Shown here piece after piece: positions 26,465 through 34,959 of a stretch of DNA of 64,000 bases. The position numbers and the translations under genes are program-made. The DNA comes from Lysobacter sp. K5869 (GTDB taxonomy: Bacteria > Pseudomonadota > Gammaproteobacteria > Xanthomonadales > Xanthomonadaceae), in assembly GCF_018847975.1 (NCBI RefSeq), contig NZ_CP072597.1, forward strand, positions 5,371,001-5,435,000. The letters are read 5' to 3'. Position 1 is the stretch's first letter, and each line of letters opens with the position of its first letter. The notes under the pieces are model-generated. The model made no database searches, was not told the DNA's origin, and saw only the letters and a list, made by a program, of their open reading frames with translations.

Positions 26465-28027
26465 TTACACCTGCGCCAGCGAGAGGATGCCCGGGGTCGC
26501 GCGCAGCGCCGCCAGTTGTTCCTCGTTGACCGGACGGTCCACGGTGATCGCCGCGCGCGCCTGACCGTCGCCGGCCGCGCCCAGAGCGAAATTCACGATG
26601 TTGACGCCGGCCGCGCCGAGCGTGGTGCCGACCACGCCGATCATGCCGGGGCGGTCCTCGTTGCGCAGCAGCAGCACGTGCGCCTGCGGGTCGAATTCGA
26701 TTTCCACGCCGTCCAGGCGGACCACGCGCGGGCCGCGGTGCAAGGTCGCTTCGATTTCGCGGGTGCGCTTCTCGCCGACCACGCGCAGCCGCAGCAGGCG
26801 GTCGAAACCGTCGCCGTCGCCACCCAGGGTTTCCGAGACCACGAGCCCGCGCGACGCGGCTTCCTGCAACGCGTTGACCGGGGTGACGCGGCCCGACGCG
26901 GTGCCGAGCAGCGCCGCCACCAACAAGCGCGACAGCGGCCGGGTGTCGAGCGCTTCGGTGCGCCCGGCGTAGGTGATTTCCAGGCGCGTCGGCGCCGGCA
27001 CCAGACGCGCGGCGAGACGGCCCAGCGCCGACATCAGCGGCATCCACGGGCCGACTTCGCGCGCGGCTTCGGCGGTCAGCGGCGGCAGGTTGACGCAGCC
27101 GGCGACCGCGCCGGTGGCGACGAAGTCGATGATCTGCCGCGCCAGGATCGTGCTGACCGCTTGCTGCGCTTCGCTGGTGGACGCGCCCAAGTGTGGGGTC
27201 AAGATCAGCTTCGGATTCGCGCGCAGCGGCGAATCGGCCGGCAGCGGTTCGGTGACGAAGGTGTCGAGCGCGGCGCCGGCGATGTGGCCTTCCTCGATCA
27301 GCGTCAGCAACGCGGCCTCGTCGACCAGACCGCCGCGCGCGGCGTTGATGAGGTAAGCGCCCTTCTTCATCGAGCGCATGCTCGCTTCCGACAGCAGGTT
27401 GGTCGTTTCCTTGGTGCGTGGGATGTGCAGGGTGACCACGTCGGCCCACGCCAGCAGTTCTTCCAGCGACTTCAGCGGCACGCTGCCCTTGCCGGCGGCG
27501 GACGCGGGCAGGAACGGATCGTGCGCGGCCACTTCCATGCCGATGCCCTGCGCCTTGCGCGCGACCGTGCCGCCGATGCGGCCCAGGCCGATCACGCCGA
27601 GCTTCTTGCCTTCCAACTCGAAGCCGGTGAGGCCGTTCTTCGGCCATTCGCCGGCCTTCATGCCGGCGTCGGCGCGCGGGATGTGGCGGGCCAGCGCGAA
27701 CAGCAGCGAGATCGCGTGCTCGGCCGCGGCCAGGGTGTTGCCGTCGGGCGCGTTCATCACCGCGATGCCGCGCTCGGTGGCGGCTTCCACGTCGATGGTG
27801 TCGACGCCGGCGCCGGCGCGGCCGATCACGCGCAGCTGCGCGGCGTCGGCCAGCGCTTCGGCCGGGACCTTGGTCGCCGAGCGCACCAGGATCGCGTCCA
27901 CGCCCTTGAGCGCGGCGGCGAGCGCGGCGGTGTCCTTGATCGGGTCGGAGACGACGACGTCCCAGCCCGCCTCGCGGAACAGGGCCAAACCGTCTTCGTG
28001 GATGCCATCGCAGGCCAGTACTTTCAT
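26465..28027 (-). CDS. serA: D-3-phosphoglycerate dehydrogenase, long form
   Basis: SerA oxidises 3-phosphoglycerate to 3-phosphohydroxypyruvate with NAD, first step of serine synthesis. 520 residues, the long type with NAD-binding and substrate domains, an intervening ASB domain (about 320-445) and a C-terminal ACT domain (VLLLRNEDRPGMIGVVGTTL, about 450-470). The Rossmann motif is GVIGLGRIGG near 145, with RSATKV and GRAGAGVDTIDV before it and the catalytic ARGGLVDE, EP and HLGAST regions after it. The ACT domain suggests allosteric control by serine. Histidine phosphatase follows 4 bp on. Confidence 0.95.
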   Translation of the reverse strand: MKVLACDGIHEDGLALFREAGWDVVVSDPIKDTAALAAALKGVDAILVRSATKVPAEALADAAQLRVIGRAGAGVDTIDVEAATERGIAVMNAPDGNTLAAAEHAISLLFALARHIPRADAGMKAGEWPKNGLTGFELEGKKLGVIGLGRIGGTVARKAQGIGMEVAAHDPFLPASAAGKGSVPLKSLEELLAWADVVTLHIPRTKETTNLLSEASMRSMKKGAYLINAARGGLVDEAALLTLIEEGHIAGAALDTFVTEPLPADSPLRANPKLILTPHLGASTSEAQQAVSTILARQIIDFVATGAVAGCVNLPPLTAEAAREVGPWMPLMSALGRLAARLVPAPTRLEITYAGRTEALDTRPLSRLLVAALLGTASGRVTPVNALQEAASRGLVVSETLGGDGDGFDRLLRLRVVGEKRTREIEATLHRGPRVVRLDGVEIEFDPQAHVLLLRNEDRPGMIGVVGTTLGAAGVNIVNFALGAAGDGQARAAITVDRPVNEEQLAALRATPGILSLAQV

Positions 28028-28739
28028 CGTCGCAAGCTCCAGGTCGTGAGGGGATCAGACGAGGAAACGCTTGCGAGCCGGCACTGCGGGAAAGATCGCC
28101 TGGGGTGCTCCGGCGCCGCGCGCCCACTTGGGGCCGGGAACCGGGACCGCCTGGGGCGGCGCCGCTCGGGAGCGGCTTTCTGACACGGGTCGGGAGACGG
28201 GGCCGGCTGGCATGGGAATCCGCGACTGCCCGGGCAGCCTACGGCAGGCGGCGCGCCGCTGGCAAGCGCCGCGTGCGCGGAGGACGGCCGCGCTTACGCA
28301 ACCCGGCGCCGACGGCCGCATCGCGCGCACGGTCGTGCGACGGCGCAGCGCGGCGTGCGACGGCACCGCGCGCTGCGATTCGCTGGCGGCCGCAGTGGAT
28401 GCGACGCCTCCAGGGCAATCGCCGGTTCCGCCCCCCCGCTGTAGGAGCTGCGCAAGCTGCGACCGCGACAATTCAACCGCGACGCAAACAACCGCTCGCC
28501 AGCTTGCGCGCGCTCGCGCGAGGCTCCTAAGCTGCCCCGGCGAGCGGCCGCGACGCGGCCGGCGCCGCCGGCGCGACCGCCGGGGACCAGGGACGGGTCC
28601 GGCCCGCAGGCTTCGCGCGAACGGCGCGGCCGCGCCGGCCATACTCCGCGGCGTGCGCCGCCGCCCCGCTCTCCTTCGTCTGCGCCGACGCAACGCGCCG
28701 GGTTGCGCCCGGCGTTCCCATCGCGATAAGGAGATCGAC
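28028..28739. other. 712-bp gap with one dispersed dyad
   Basis: The gap between divergent serA and the first DUF6289-like gene contains a GTAGGAGCTGCGCAAGCTGC dyad at 28441-28460 but no convincing gene on either strand. The open frames here have biased composition and no recognisable family. AAGGAG at 28729-28734 is the ribosome-binding site for the next gene. No -10 or riboswitch was identified. Confidence 0.5.
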
Positions 28740-28955
28740 ATGCGCAAGAAAAAACTCGTTCTGATGCTCGGCCTCGGCCTGACCCTGTTCGCCACCGCCG
28801 CCTCGGCGGTGTTCGTCGGCCGCGGCGAGTACGCGACGTACTACCGCAACGGCGAATTAGTCGGCGCCGAATCGCGCGACTGCGACAACAACCTGAGCCA
28901 ATGGGGCGAAGTCACCGACGACTACCAGATGGGCTTTTGGTCCTGCGGGATCTGA
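28740..28955 (+). CDS. Small secreted protein, DUF6289-like (1 of 3)
   Basis: 71 residues. Signal peptide MRKKKLVLMLGLGLTLFATA ending ASA near residue 23; mature part of about 48 residues. AAGGAG lies a good distance before the ATG. The mature sequence is acidic with YATYYRNGELVGAESRDC and a second cysteine three residues from the end (SCGI), so one disulfide is likely. The pattern (YY...G..VG....C.......G......C) recalls the DUF6289 family. Two paralogues follow in tandem. A terminator at 28981-29012 ends this unit, so it is probably transcribed on its own. The function is unknown; a role as secreted small protein or precursor peptide is only speculation. Confidence 0.75.
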   Translation: MRKKKLVLMLGLGLTLFATAASAVFVGRGEYATYYRNGELVGAESRDCDNNLSQWGEVTDDYQMGFWSCGI

Positions 28956-29299
28956 TCGCGGCGAACCTCCAAGCCGATGGAAACGGCGGGTCGATCCCGC
29001 CGTTTCTTTTTCCGCCGCGCGCGTCGGCGCGCCGGCGTCGTCCGGTCCGCTGCGCGGCGCGCCCTTCGCCGCTCGCTCGACCGCGACATCGCGACTCGCG
29101 CATTGGCCCTGACGCGACCCGCGAAACCGCGTCGCGGCATTCGACCAATTCCCGATTCCAATCGCCGCGAGCGCCCGCATCGCACGACCCGCGTCACAAA
29201 GCAACGATCAGGTGTTTTTTGTCACGTGAGTAAAGCCGGCGCGAAGCCTAGCTTTCCTGGCGCCGGCGATCTGCCGGCGATCCGAAAGAGAGAATCGCC
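28956..29299. other. 344-bp gap, terminator at left end
   Basis: Apart from the terminator at 28981-29012, this region contains no recognisable gene. The AT-richer stretch AACGATCAGGTGTTTTTTGT near 29202-29221 may belong to the promoter of the next small gene. Confidence 0.4.
28981..29012 (+). terminator. Intrinsic terminator after the first DUF6289-like gene
   Basis: The stem AAACGGCGGG/TCCCGCCGTTT is followed by CTTTTT; 25 bp downstream of the TGA. Confidence 0.85.
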
Positions 29300-29527
29300 A
29301 TGCGCAAGAAATTCGCTCTGGGGCTCGGCCTGGCGGCGATCGCCGTCGTCGGCGCCGCGGTAGCCGCGATCGGTCCGACCGGTCCCGGCCAGATCTACAC
29401 CTATTACGACGACAACGGCGGCGTGGTCGGCCAGTCGTCGATCCATTGCGACGGCACGCCCGAATCGTGGGGCAAGTTCACCAAGAACTACGGCGTCGGC
29501 TACTACATCTGCGATCCGGAACCGTAA
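29300..29527 (+). CDS. Small secreted protein, DUF6289-like (2 of 3)
   Basis: 75 residues. Signal peptide MRKKFALGLGLAAIAVVGAA ending AVAA near 23. The mature part has YTYYDDNGGVVGQSSIHC, TPESWGKFTKNYG and a C-terminal ICDPEP, with the same two-cysteine spacing as its neighbours. GAGAGAATCGCC precedes the ATG. Clear paralogue of the genes on both sides: the signal peptides share MRKxFALGLGL. Confidence 0.75.
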   Translation: MRKKFALGLGLAAIAVVGAAVAAIGPTGPGQIYTYYDDNGGVVGQSSIHCDGTPESWGKFTKNYGVGYYICDPEP

Positions 29528-29755
29528 CCGGCGCGGACGCGTCCGGCGTTCGCGCGCGTTGCGACCGCCGGGCGGCATCGTTGGACCGCAACACCGCCGC
29601 ACCGCAGTAACGATCGAACCGACCCACGCAGCGCTCGACCCGCTCCGACGAGAGCGACGTCATGCGAGCCGCGCACCGCGCGTCGAAGATCCCGTCTGCG
29701 TCCGCGCCCTGACGCGCGGACGTCCATCTTCCGCACCGCCACACAGGAGTTCGTC

Positions 29756-29989
29756 ATGCGCAAGTCTTTCGCCCTCGGTCTCGGCCTGACCGCCGCACTG
29801 GTCGCCACCGCCGCCCTCGCCCGCCCGCCGGGTCCGGACGAAATCGGCGAGTTCTACTTCTACTACGACGCCGCCGGCAACGTCGTCGGCCAAGCCGAGC
29901 TGAGCTGCGACGGCACCTACAGCGAGTCGGGCGTGCGCACCGCCAAGTACAGCAGCGGGCATATGGTTTGCCCGCCGCCGCGCGATTGA
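29756..29989 (+). CDS. Small secreted protein, DUF6289-like (3 of 3)
   Basis: 77 residues with signal peptide MRKSFALGLGLTAALVATAA. Mature YFYYDAAGNVVGQAELSC matches its upstream neighbour closely; the second cysteine is in HMVCPPPRD. An AGGAG lies before the ATG. A 33-bp perfect inverted repeat begins 52 bp after the stop and faces the convergent S46 gene. Confidence 0.75.
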   Translation: MRKSFALGLGLTAALVATAALARPPGPDEIGEFYFYYDAAGNVVGQAELSCDGTYSESGVRTAKYSSGHMVCPPPRD

Positions 29990-30040
29990 TGCCGTTGGAT
30001 TGAGTCGGCCGCGGCGCAGCGCCATGCGCCGCGGTTTTGA

Positions 30041-30121
30041 AGCGGGAGATAGCGTGTAGAAGTTAGGAGATAGAAAAACAGGCTTTCGCTATCTCCTAAC
30101 TTCTACACGCTATCTCCCGCT
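30041..30121. repeat. 33-bp perfect inverted repeat between convergent genes
   Basis: AGCGGGAGATAGCGTGTAGA plus 13 more bases at 30041-30073 is exactly complementary to 30089-30121; a 15-base loop separates the arms. The stem is markedly richer in A/T than the surroundings and includes GGAGATAG-type heptads. It could terminate both the DUF6289 unit and the S46 peptidase gene whose stop is at 30130. Confidence 0.95.
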
Positions 30122-30129
30122 CCAAAGCT

Positions 30130-32334
30130 TCACCGGCCCGACGCCGGCACGCCCATCTCCGCCAGCAACCGCGGCGCCGGAAACGCCTCCTGCATGATCC
30201 AGCGCATATAGCGCTGATCGACCGAGATCGTGCGGGTCGCGGCCGGATCGAACAGCCAGCTCGCGCTCACCGATTCCCAGTTGCTGTCGAAGGCGATGCC
30301 GACGAGCTTGCCCTGCCCGTCGAGCACGGGCGAGCCGGAGTTGCCGCCGGTGATGTCGAGGTCGGCGAGGAAGTTCACCGGTACCGATTCCAGACGCTTG
30401 TCGGCCAATGCGCCGAAGCGCTTGGCCGCGATCGCGCCGAGCAAGGGCTGCGGCGCGGCGAACGGCGCGGCGCCACTGTTGCGCGCGGCGATTTCCTCGA
30501 CCCGGGTGAACGGCAGCTGCTTGGCGCCGTTGTCCTTGGTGTAGGCGGTCACGGTGCCGTAGCTCAGCCGCAGCGAGCCGTTGGCGTCGGGATACGCGGC
30601 GCGGCCGACGCTCTTGCGGAAGTCCGCCAACGCCTTCAGATACAGCGGCCGCGCGGCCAAGGTTTCGCCGGCGCGGGTGCGGATTTCCTGCTCCATCTGC
30701 AGCAAGGTCGGCATCGCCGCGACCGCGAAGCCCAGCGCGCCGTCCTTGAGCGCGTCCTTGCTCTCGAACGAAGCGCGGTCGGCGTTGAGCCAACCGGCGC
30801 GCTGCTCGACGCCGAGCATGCGCGACTTGCCGACGCGGTCGAGCGCGCGCTTGATCGCCTTCTCGTCGTCGCCGTCCAGCCATTGGTCGATGGCGGCGAC
30901 GCGGTGTTCCTTGCCGAGCTTGACGTACTCGCGCAGCCAATAGGTGAGGATCTGCCGGTCCACGCGCACGTCGCTGCGGCGGTCGAACTGCTTGAAGCCG
31001 TTCTCGAACGCGGCGCGGTCGCGGTCGTGGAAGCCGTTCTCGCGCTGCGCGTCGGGCTTGGCGCGTTCGATCGCGCCGCGATACAGCTGCGCGGCGTTCC
31101 ACAGCGCGCCGGTGGCGGCGAGCTGGCCGAGGATCAGGTCGCGGTCGCGCTCGGCGCGCGCCTGATTGCCGAGTTCGACCAGCCGCGCGTGCGCGTCCAG
31201 CGCCGCCTGCCCGGCCGCGCCCTTGCCGCGCAGCCATTGCAGCAACTCGTTTTCCTCGTTGCGCTTGAGCTGCGCGGTACCGGCGCGGCGGAAACTTTCG
31301 ATCTGGCTTTCGTAGTTCTTGGCCGCGCCGAGCCAGCCGCGAACGGTCGCCGCGTACTTGGCCTGGGTCTGCGGGTTCTTGCGGCTTTCGGCCTCGACCA
31401 GCGCGGCCAGACGCTTGTAGTGCGCGGCCACGGTCGGATAGGTCCACTCGGCGTTGGCCTGGAAATCGTCGGCCATCGCGTAGCGGTTGGTCAGCGAGGG
31501 AAAGCCGGCGAGCACGACGAAATCGCCCGCGCCCAGCGGCTTGTCGGCGATCTTGAGCCAACGCTTGGGCTGATACGGCACGTTGTCGATCGCGTACGGC
31601 GCCGGCTTGCCGTCCTTGCCGACGTAAGCGCGGTAGAAAGCGAAATCGCCGGTGTGGCGCGGCCACATCCAGTTGTCGGTTTCGCCGCCGAAATTGCCGA
31701 TGCCTTCCGGCGGCGCGTAGACCAGGCGCAGATCGCGGATTTCCAGGCTGCGCTGCAGTTCGAAGCGGTTGCCGCCGAAATAGCTGTACAAGCGGCAGCC
31801 GTAGCCGGGCGTGCGCTCGCAATCGCTCACCAGTTGTTTTTCCAGCGCGTCCAGCGCGGCCATGCGCGCGGCCGGATCGGCGGCGGCGGCGAGCGCGGAC
31901 TGCACCTTCGCGGTCACATCCTGGACCGAATCGAGCACGAAGATGCGCGCGTTCGGCCCGGCCGAGACTTCCTCGTTGTTGGTGCCGGTCTTGAAGCCGT
32001 CGCGCAGCAGATTGCGCTGGCCGGTGGAGTTCAGCGCGATCGCGCCGAGCGCGCAGTGGTGGTTGGTCAGCAGCAGGCCCTTGGACGAGACGAAGCTCGC
32101 CGTGCAGCCGCCCAGCGGCACCACCGCGCCGAGCGGGTCGCCCTTGGGGTCGGCCCATTGCGCCAGTTGCTTGGGCGTCGCGCGCAGGCCGGACTGCTTG
32201 AGCGCCGGCGCCAGTTCCGACAGTTGCGAAGGCGTCCACAGGCCTTCCACCGCGCGCGCCGCGCCGTTCCAGGCCAAGCCGCTCAGCAACGTCCCTGTCA
32301 TCGCCATCGCCTTGGCCAGCGCCGTGTATCGCAT
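30130..32334 (-). CDS. S46 dipeptidyl-peptidase, Ser at the S1 position (copy 1)
   Basis: 734 residues; exported by a signal peptide (about 1-28) to the periplasm. S46 serine peptidases release dipeptides from N-termini. Counting from the ATG at 32334, the catalytic triad is His92 (LLLTNHHCALG), Asp230 (RHTGDFAF) and Ser666 (GGNSGSP). Two cysteines (GGCTAS, NHHC) flank the His site. At the residue that decides P1 preference in DPP7/DPP11 (Gly against Arg in the motif FDxNWE), this copy has Ser (IAFDSNWE, residue 684). A large helical cap domain occupies about residues 290-590. It is the third gene of a tandem S46 trio on this strand. Confidence 0.92.
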   Translation of the reverse strand: MRYTALAKAMAMTGTLLSGLAWNGAARAVEGLWTPSQLSELAPALKQSGLRATPKQLAQWADPKGDPLGAVVPLGGCTASFVSSKGLLLTNHHCALGAIALNSTGQRNLLRDGFKTGTNNEEVSAGPNARIFVLDSVQDVTAKVQSALAAAADPAARMAALDALEKQLVSDCERTPGYGCRLYSYFGGNRFELQRSLEIRDLRLVYAPPEGIGNFGGETDNWMWPRHTGDFAFYRAYVGKDGKPAPYAIDNVPYQPKRWLKIADKPLGAGDFVVLAGFPSLTNRYAMADDFQANAEWTYPTVAAHYKRLAALVEAESRKNPQTQAKYAATVRGWLGAAKNYESQIESFRRAGTAQLKRNEENELLQWLRGKGAAGQAALDAHARLVELGNQARAERDRDLILGQLAATGALWNAAQLYRGAIERAKPDAQRENGFHDRDRAAFENGFKQFDRRSDVRVDRQILTYWLREYVKLGKEHRVAAIDQWLDGDDEKAIKRALDRVGKSRMLGVEQRAGWLNADRASFESKDALKDGALGFAVAAMPTLLQMEQEIRTRAGETLAARPLYLKALADFRKSVGRAAYPDANGSLRLSYGTVTAYTKDNGAKQLPFTRVEEIAARNSGAAPFAAPQPLLGAIAAKRFGALADKRLESVPVNFLADLDITGGNSGSPVLDGQGKLVGIAFDSNWESVSASWLFDPAATRTISVDQRYMRWIMQEAFPAPRLLAEMGVPASGR

Positions 32335-32540
32335 CCAAACGTCCTGGGTTTCGCGGGAGGACGAGTCTAGCCTGGAGAAAAGTGTGAAGGCCATTGCCAA
32401 AAGAGACATCGACGCATCGAAGCGCTCCGATTAACGCCGCGCTAATTTTTCCAGCGGTGAAAACTAAAATTTTCGTTAGCGCGAACGAGGCGTGGGCTTT
32501 GTTCGTGAGCAACGTTGACATCACTGTTTTTTGGCCCCGT

Positions 32541-32604
32541 CGCGCCACTTCGTGGCGCAACGTCCCGCAAAAAAACAAAACGCCGGCCCGAAGGCCGGCG
32601 TTTC
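32541..32604 (-). terminator. Intrinsic terminator of S46 copy 2
   Basis: The stem ACGCCGGCC/GGCCGGCGT (32580-32601) with flanking A/T pairs is preceded on + by AAAAAAACAAAA, which becomes a U-rich tract for the leftward transcript. A second small hairpin, GCGCCACTTCGTGGCGC, sits at 32541-32557. Confidence 0.85.
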
Positions 32605-32626
32605 GTTCGCAGCGACGCCGCGGCGC

Positions 32627-34804
32627 TTACTTCTTCTTCGGCGCCACGCCGAGCTCCGCCAGCACCTGCGGCGCCGGGTAGACCTCCTGCATGATCCAGC
32701 GCATGTAGCGCTGATCGACCGCGATCATGCGGGTCATGGTCGGATCGAACACCCAGTTCGAGCTCACCGATTCCCAGTTGCCGTCGAAGGCCAGACCGAC
32801 CAGCTTGCCCTGGCCGTCGAGCACGGGCGAACCGGAGTTGCCGCCGGTGATGTCCAGATCGGACAGGAAATTCACCGGCACCGTCTTCAGGCGCTTGTCT
32901 TCCAAACCGCCGTAACGCTTGTCGGCGATGGCTTCCAGCAGCGAATCGGGCGCGTCGAACGGATCCTGGCCGGTGGCCTTGGCCGCGACTTCCTCGAGCT
33001 TGGTGAAGGCGGCCTGCTTGGCGCCGTCGAGCTTGGTGTACGGCTTGACGTTGCCGAAGGTGATGCGCAGGGTCGAGTTGGCGTCGGGGTAGACCGCCTG
33101 CTTCTGGCTCTTGCGGTAGTCGATCACGCCCTGCAGGTAGGCCGGACGCGCGACCGCGCCCTCGCCCGCGGCGACCTTGGCGTCCTGCTCGATGCGTAGG
33201 TTCGCCGGCAGCAGCGCCTGGGCCAGCTGGATCGCCGGATCGCGGCTCTTGTCCAGCGTCGCGCGGTCGGCGTTCAACAGCGCCAGCCGCTCCTTGAGCG
33301 CGCCGAGCTTGGTCTTGGCGAGCTTGTCCAGCGCGCGCTTGACCGCCTTCTCGTCGTTGCCGCCGAGCCAACGGTCGAGTTCGGGAATGCGCTCGCCGGC
33401 CGGCAGCTTGACGTATTCGCGCAGCCAGTAGGCCTGAAGCTCGCGGTCCATGCGCGGGTCGTAGCGGCGGTCCATCTGCTCCAGCGCGGCCTTGTTCTCG
33501 GGCAGATCGCGCTGCTGGTAGCCCTGCTCGCGCTCGGCGTCGGGCTTGGCGCGCTCGACCGCGGCGCGGTACAGCAAGGTCGCGGCGCTGATCGCGCCGC
33601 TGCGGCGCAGCTGTCCGTAAACCAGATCGCGCTGACGGTGGCCGACGTTGCGCGCCTGCAGCTCTTCGAGCTTGGCGTGCGCGTCCAGCGCGGTCTTGCC
33701 GGCGTCGCCGCGCTTGCGCAGCCACGCCAGCACGGCGGTTTCGTCCGCGTGCTTCTTGGCGCCGGCGTCGATGCGCTTGAAGCCTTCCAGCTGGCCGTCG
33801 TAGTTCTTCAGCACGTTCTGCCAGCCGCGCACGGTGCTGGCGTACTTCACCCCGATCTCCGGGTCCTGCTTGGCGGTGCGCTCGACCAGCGCGACCAGAT
33901 TCTTGTAGTGCTGGGCGATGGTCGGGTAGGTCCAGCTCTGGGTCGCGTCGAATTCACTGGCCAGGGCGTAGCGGTTGGTGCGGCCCGGATAGCCGGCGAC
34001 CATGACGAAATCGCCCTCGCCCAGCGGCTTGTCGGCGATCTTCAGCCAATGCTTGGGCTGATACGGAACGTTGTCCTTGGCGTACTCGGCCGGCTTGCCG
34101 TCCTTGCCGACGTAAGCGCGGTAGAACGAGAAATCGCCGGTGTGGCGCGGCCACATCCAGTTGTCGACTTCGCCGCCGTAGTTGCCGATGCTGCCCGGCG
34201 GCGCGTAAACCAGGCGCACGTCCTTGATCTCGATGTTGCGGAACAGGCGGTAGGTGACGCCGCCGAAGAAGCTGTAGATCTCGCAGCTGTAGCCGGCTTC
34301 GGCCTCGCACTGCGCGACCAGACGCTTGGACAGCGTCTCGGCGGCCTGGGTGCGCTCGATCGGGCTGGCGGCGCCGTCGATGGCGGCCTTGATCTGCGCG
34401 GTCACGTCCTGGATCGAATCCAGCGCGTAGATGCGCGAGGACGGGCCGGCGGAGACTTCCTCGCCGCGGGTCGGCGCGTTGAAGCCGTCGCGCATCAGGT
34501 TCTTCTGCGCGGTCGAATTGAGCTGGATCGCGCCGTACGCGCAGTGGTGGTTGGTCACCACCAGGCCCTGGTTCGACACGAAGCTGGCGGTGCAGCCGCC
34601 GAGCGAGACCACCGCGCCCATCGGGTCGCCGGTGAGGTTGGCCAGTTGCTTGGGATCGAGCTTGAGGCCGGCCTTCTTCAGCGGCGCGGCGATCTCCGGC
34701 AACTGCTGCGGCACCCACATGCCCTCCACCGCCGCGGCCGGAGCCGACAGCCCCATTCCCAGCGTCCCTGCCGCGACGGCGGCGGCCAAAAGCGTGTAGC
34801 GCAT
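32627..34804 (-). CDS. S46 dipeptidyl-peptidase 7 type (copy 2)
   Basis: 725 residues with signal peptide ending near residue 25 (APAAA-VEG). His86 (VVTNHHCAYG), Asp224 (RHTGDFSF) and Ser657 (ITGGNSGSP) fall at the same numbers as the catalytic residues reported for DapBII of Pseudoxanthomonas. The S1 residue is Gly675 (LAFDGNWE), as in DPP7/DapBII, which accept aliphatic and aromatic P1 residues. So this copy is predicted to cleave Xaa-hydrophobic dipeptides. Cys71 and Cys88 flank the active His as in copy 1. It is flanked by a strong terminator and by copy 3 upstream. Confidence 0.95.
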   Translation of the reverse strand: MRYTLLAAAVAAGTLGMGLSAPAAAVEGMWVPQQLPEIAAPLKKAGLKLDPKQLANLTGDPMGAVVSLGGCTASFVSNQGLVVTNHHCAYGAIQLNSTAQKNLMRDGFNAPTRGEEVSAGPSSRIYALDSIQDVTAQIKAAIDGAASPIERTQAAETLSKRLVAQCEAEAGYSCEIYSFFGGVTYRLFRNIEIKDVRLVYAPPGSIGNYGGEVDNWMWPRHTGDFSFYRAYVGKDGKPAEYAKDNVPYQPKHWLKIADKPLGEGDFVMVAGYPGRTNRYALASEFDATQSWTYPTIAQHYKNLVALVERTAKQDPEIGVKYASTVRGWQNVLKNYDGQLEGFKRIDAGAKKHADETAVLAWLRKRGDAGKTALDAHAKLEELQARNVGHRQRDLVYGQLRRSGAISAATLLYRAAVERAKPDAEREQGYQQRDLPENKAALEQMDRRYDPRMDRELQAYWLREYVKLPAGERIPELDRWLGGNDEKAVKRALDKLAKTKLGALKERLALLNADRATLDKSRDPAIQLAQALLPANLRIEQDAKVAAGEGAVARPAYLQGVIDYRKSQKQAVYPDANSTLRITFGNVKPYTKLDGAKQAAFTKLEEVAAKATGQDPFDAPDSLLEAIADKRYGGLEDKRLKTVPVNFLSDLDITGGNSGSPVLDGQGKLVGLAFDGNWESVSSNWVFDPTMTRMIAVDQRYMRWIMQEVYPAPQVLAELGVAPKKK

Positions 34805-34880
34805 GCGTATACCCCTGATTCGTAAAGAAAAAGACTATCGAGTTTAACTTGGATGGAGCGTGGCGTGGAGCTGGTGGTTA

Positions 34881-34957
34881 GCTGCTAGGAGATAGGAGGT
34901 AGGAGGTAGGAAAAGCGAAGAGCCGCTATCTCCTAACTCCTATCCGCCATCTCCTGC
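34881..34957. repeat. Imperfect hairpin built of GGAGATA/GGAGGTA heptads
   Basis: The left arm GGAGATAGGAGGTAGGAGGT (with AGG) and the right arm ...CTATCTCCTAACTCCTATCC... are complementary with a few mismatches. The short loop contains GGAAAAGCGAAGAGCC. Same sequence style as the 33-bp palindrome at 30041, and it lies at the 3' end of S46 copy 3. Confidence 0.85.
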
Positions 34958-34959
34958 CT

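Noticed and set aside
28740..29989. RiPP or lanthipeptide cluster built on the small DUF6289-like genes
   Set aside because: No LanM, radical-SAM, YcaO, peptidase or dedicated ABC transporter lies within several kb, and the products carry ordinary Sec signal peptides.
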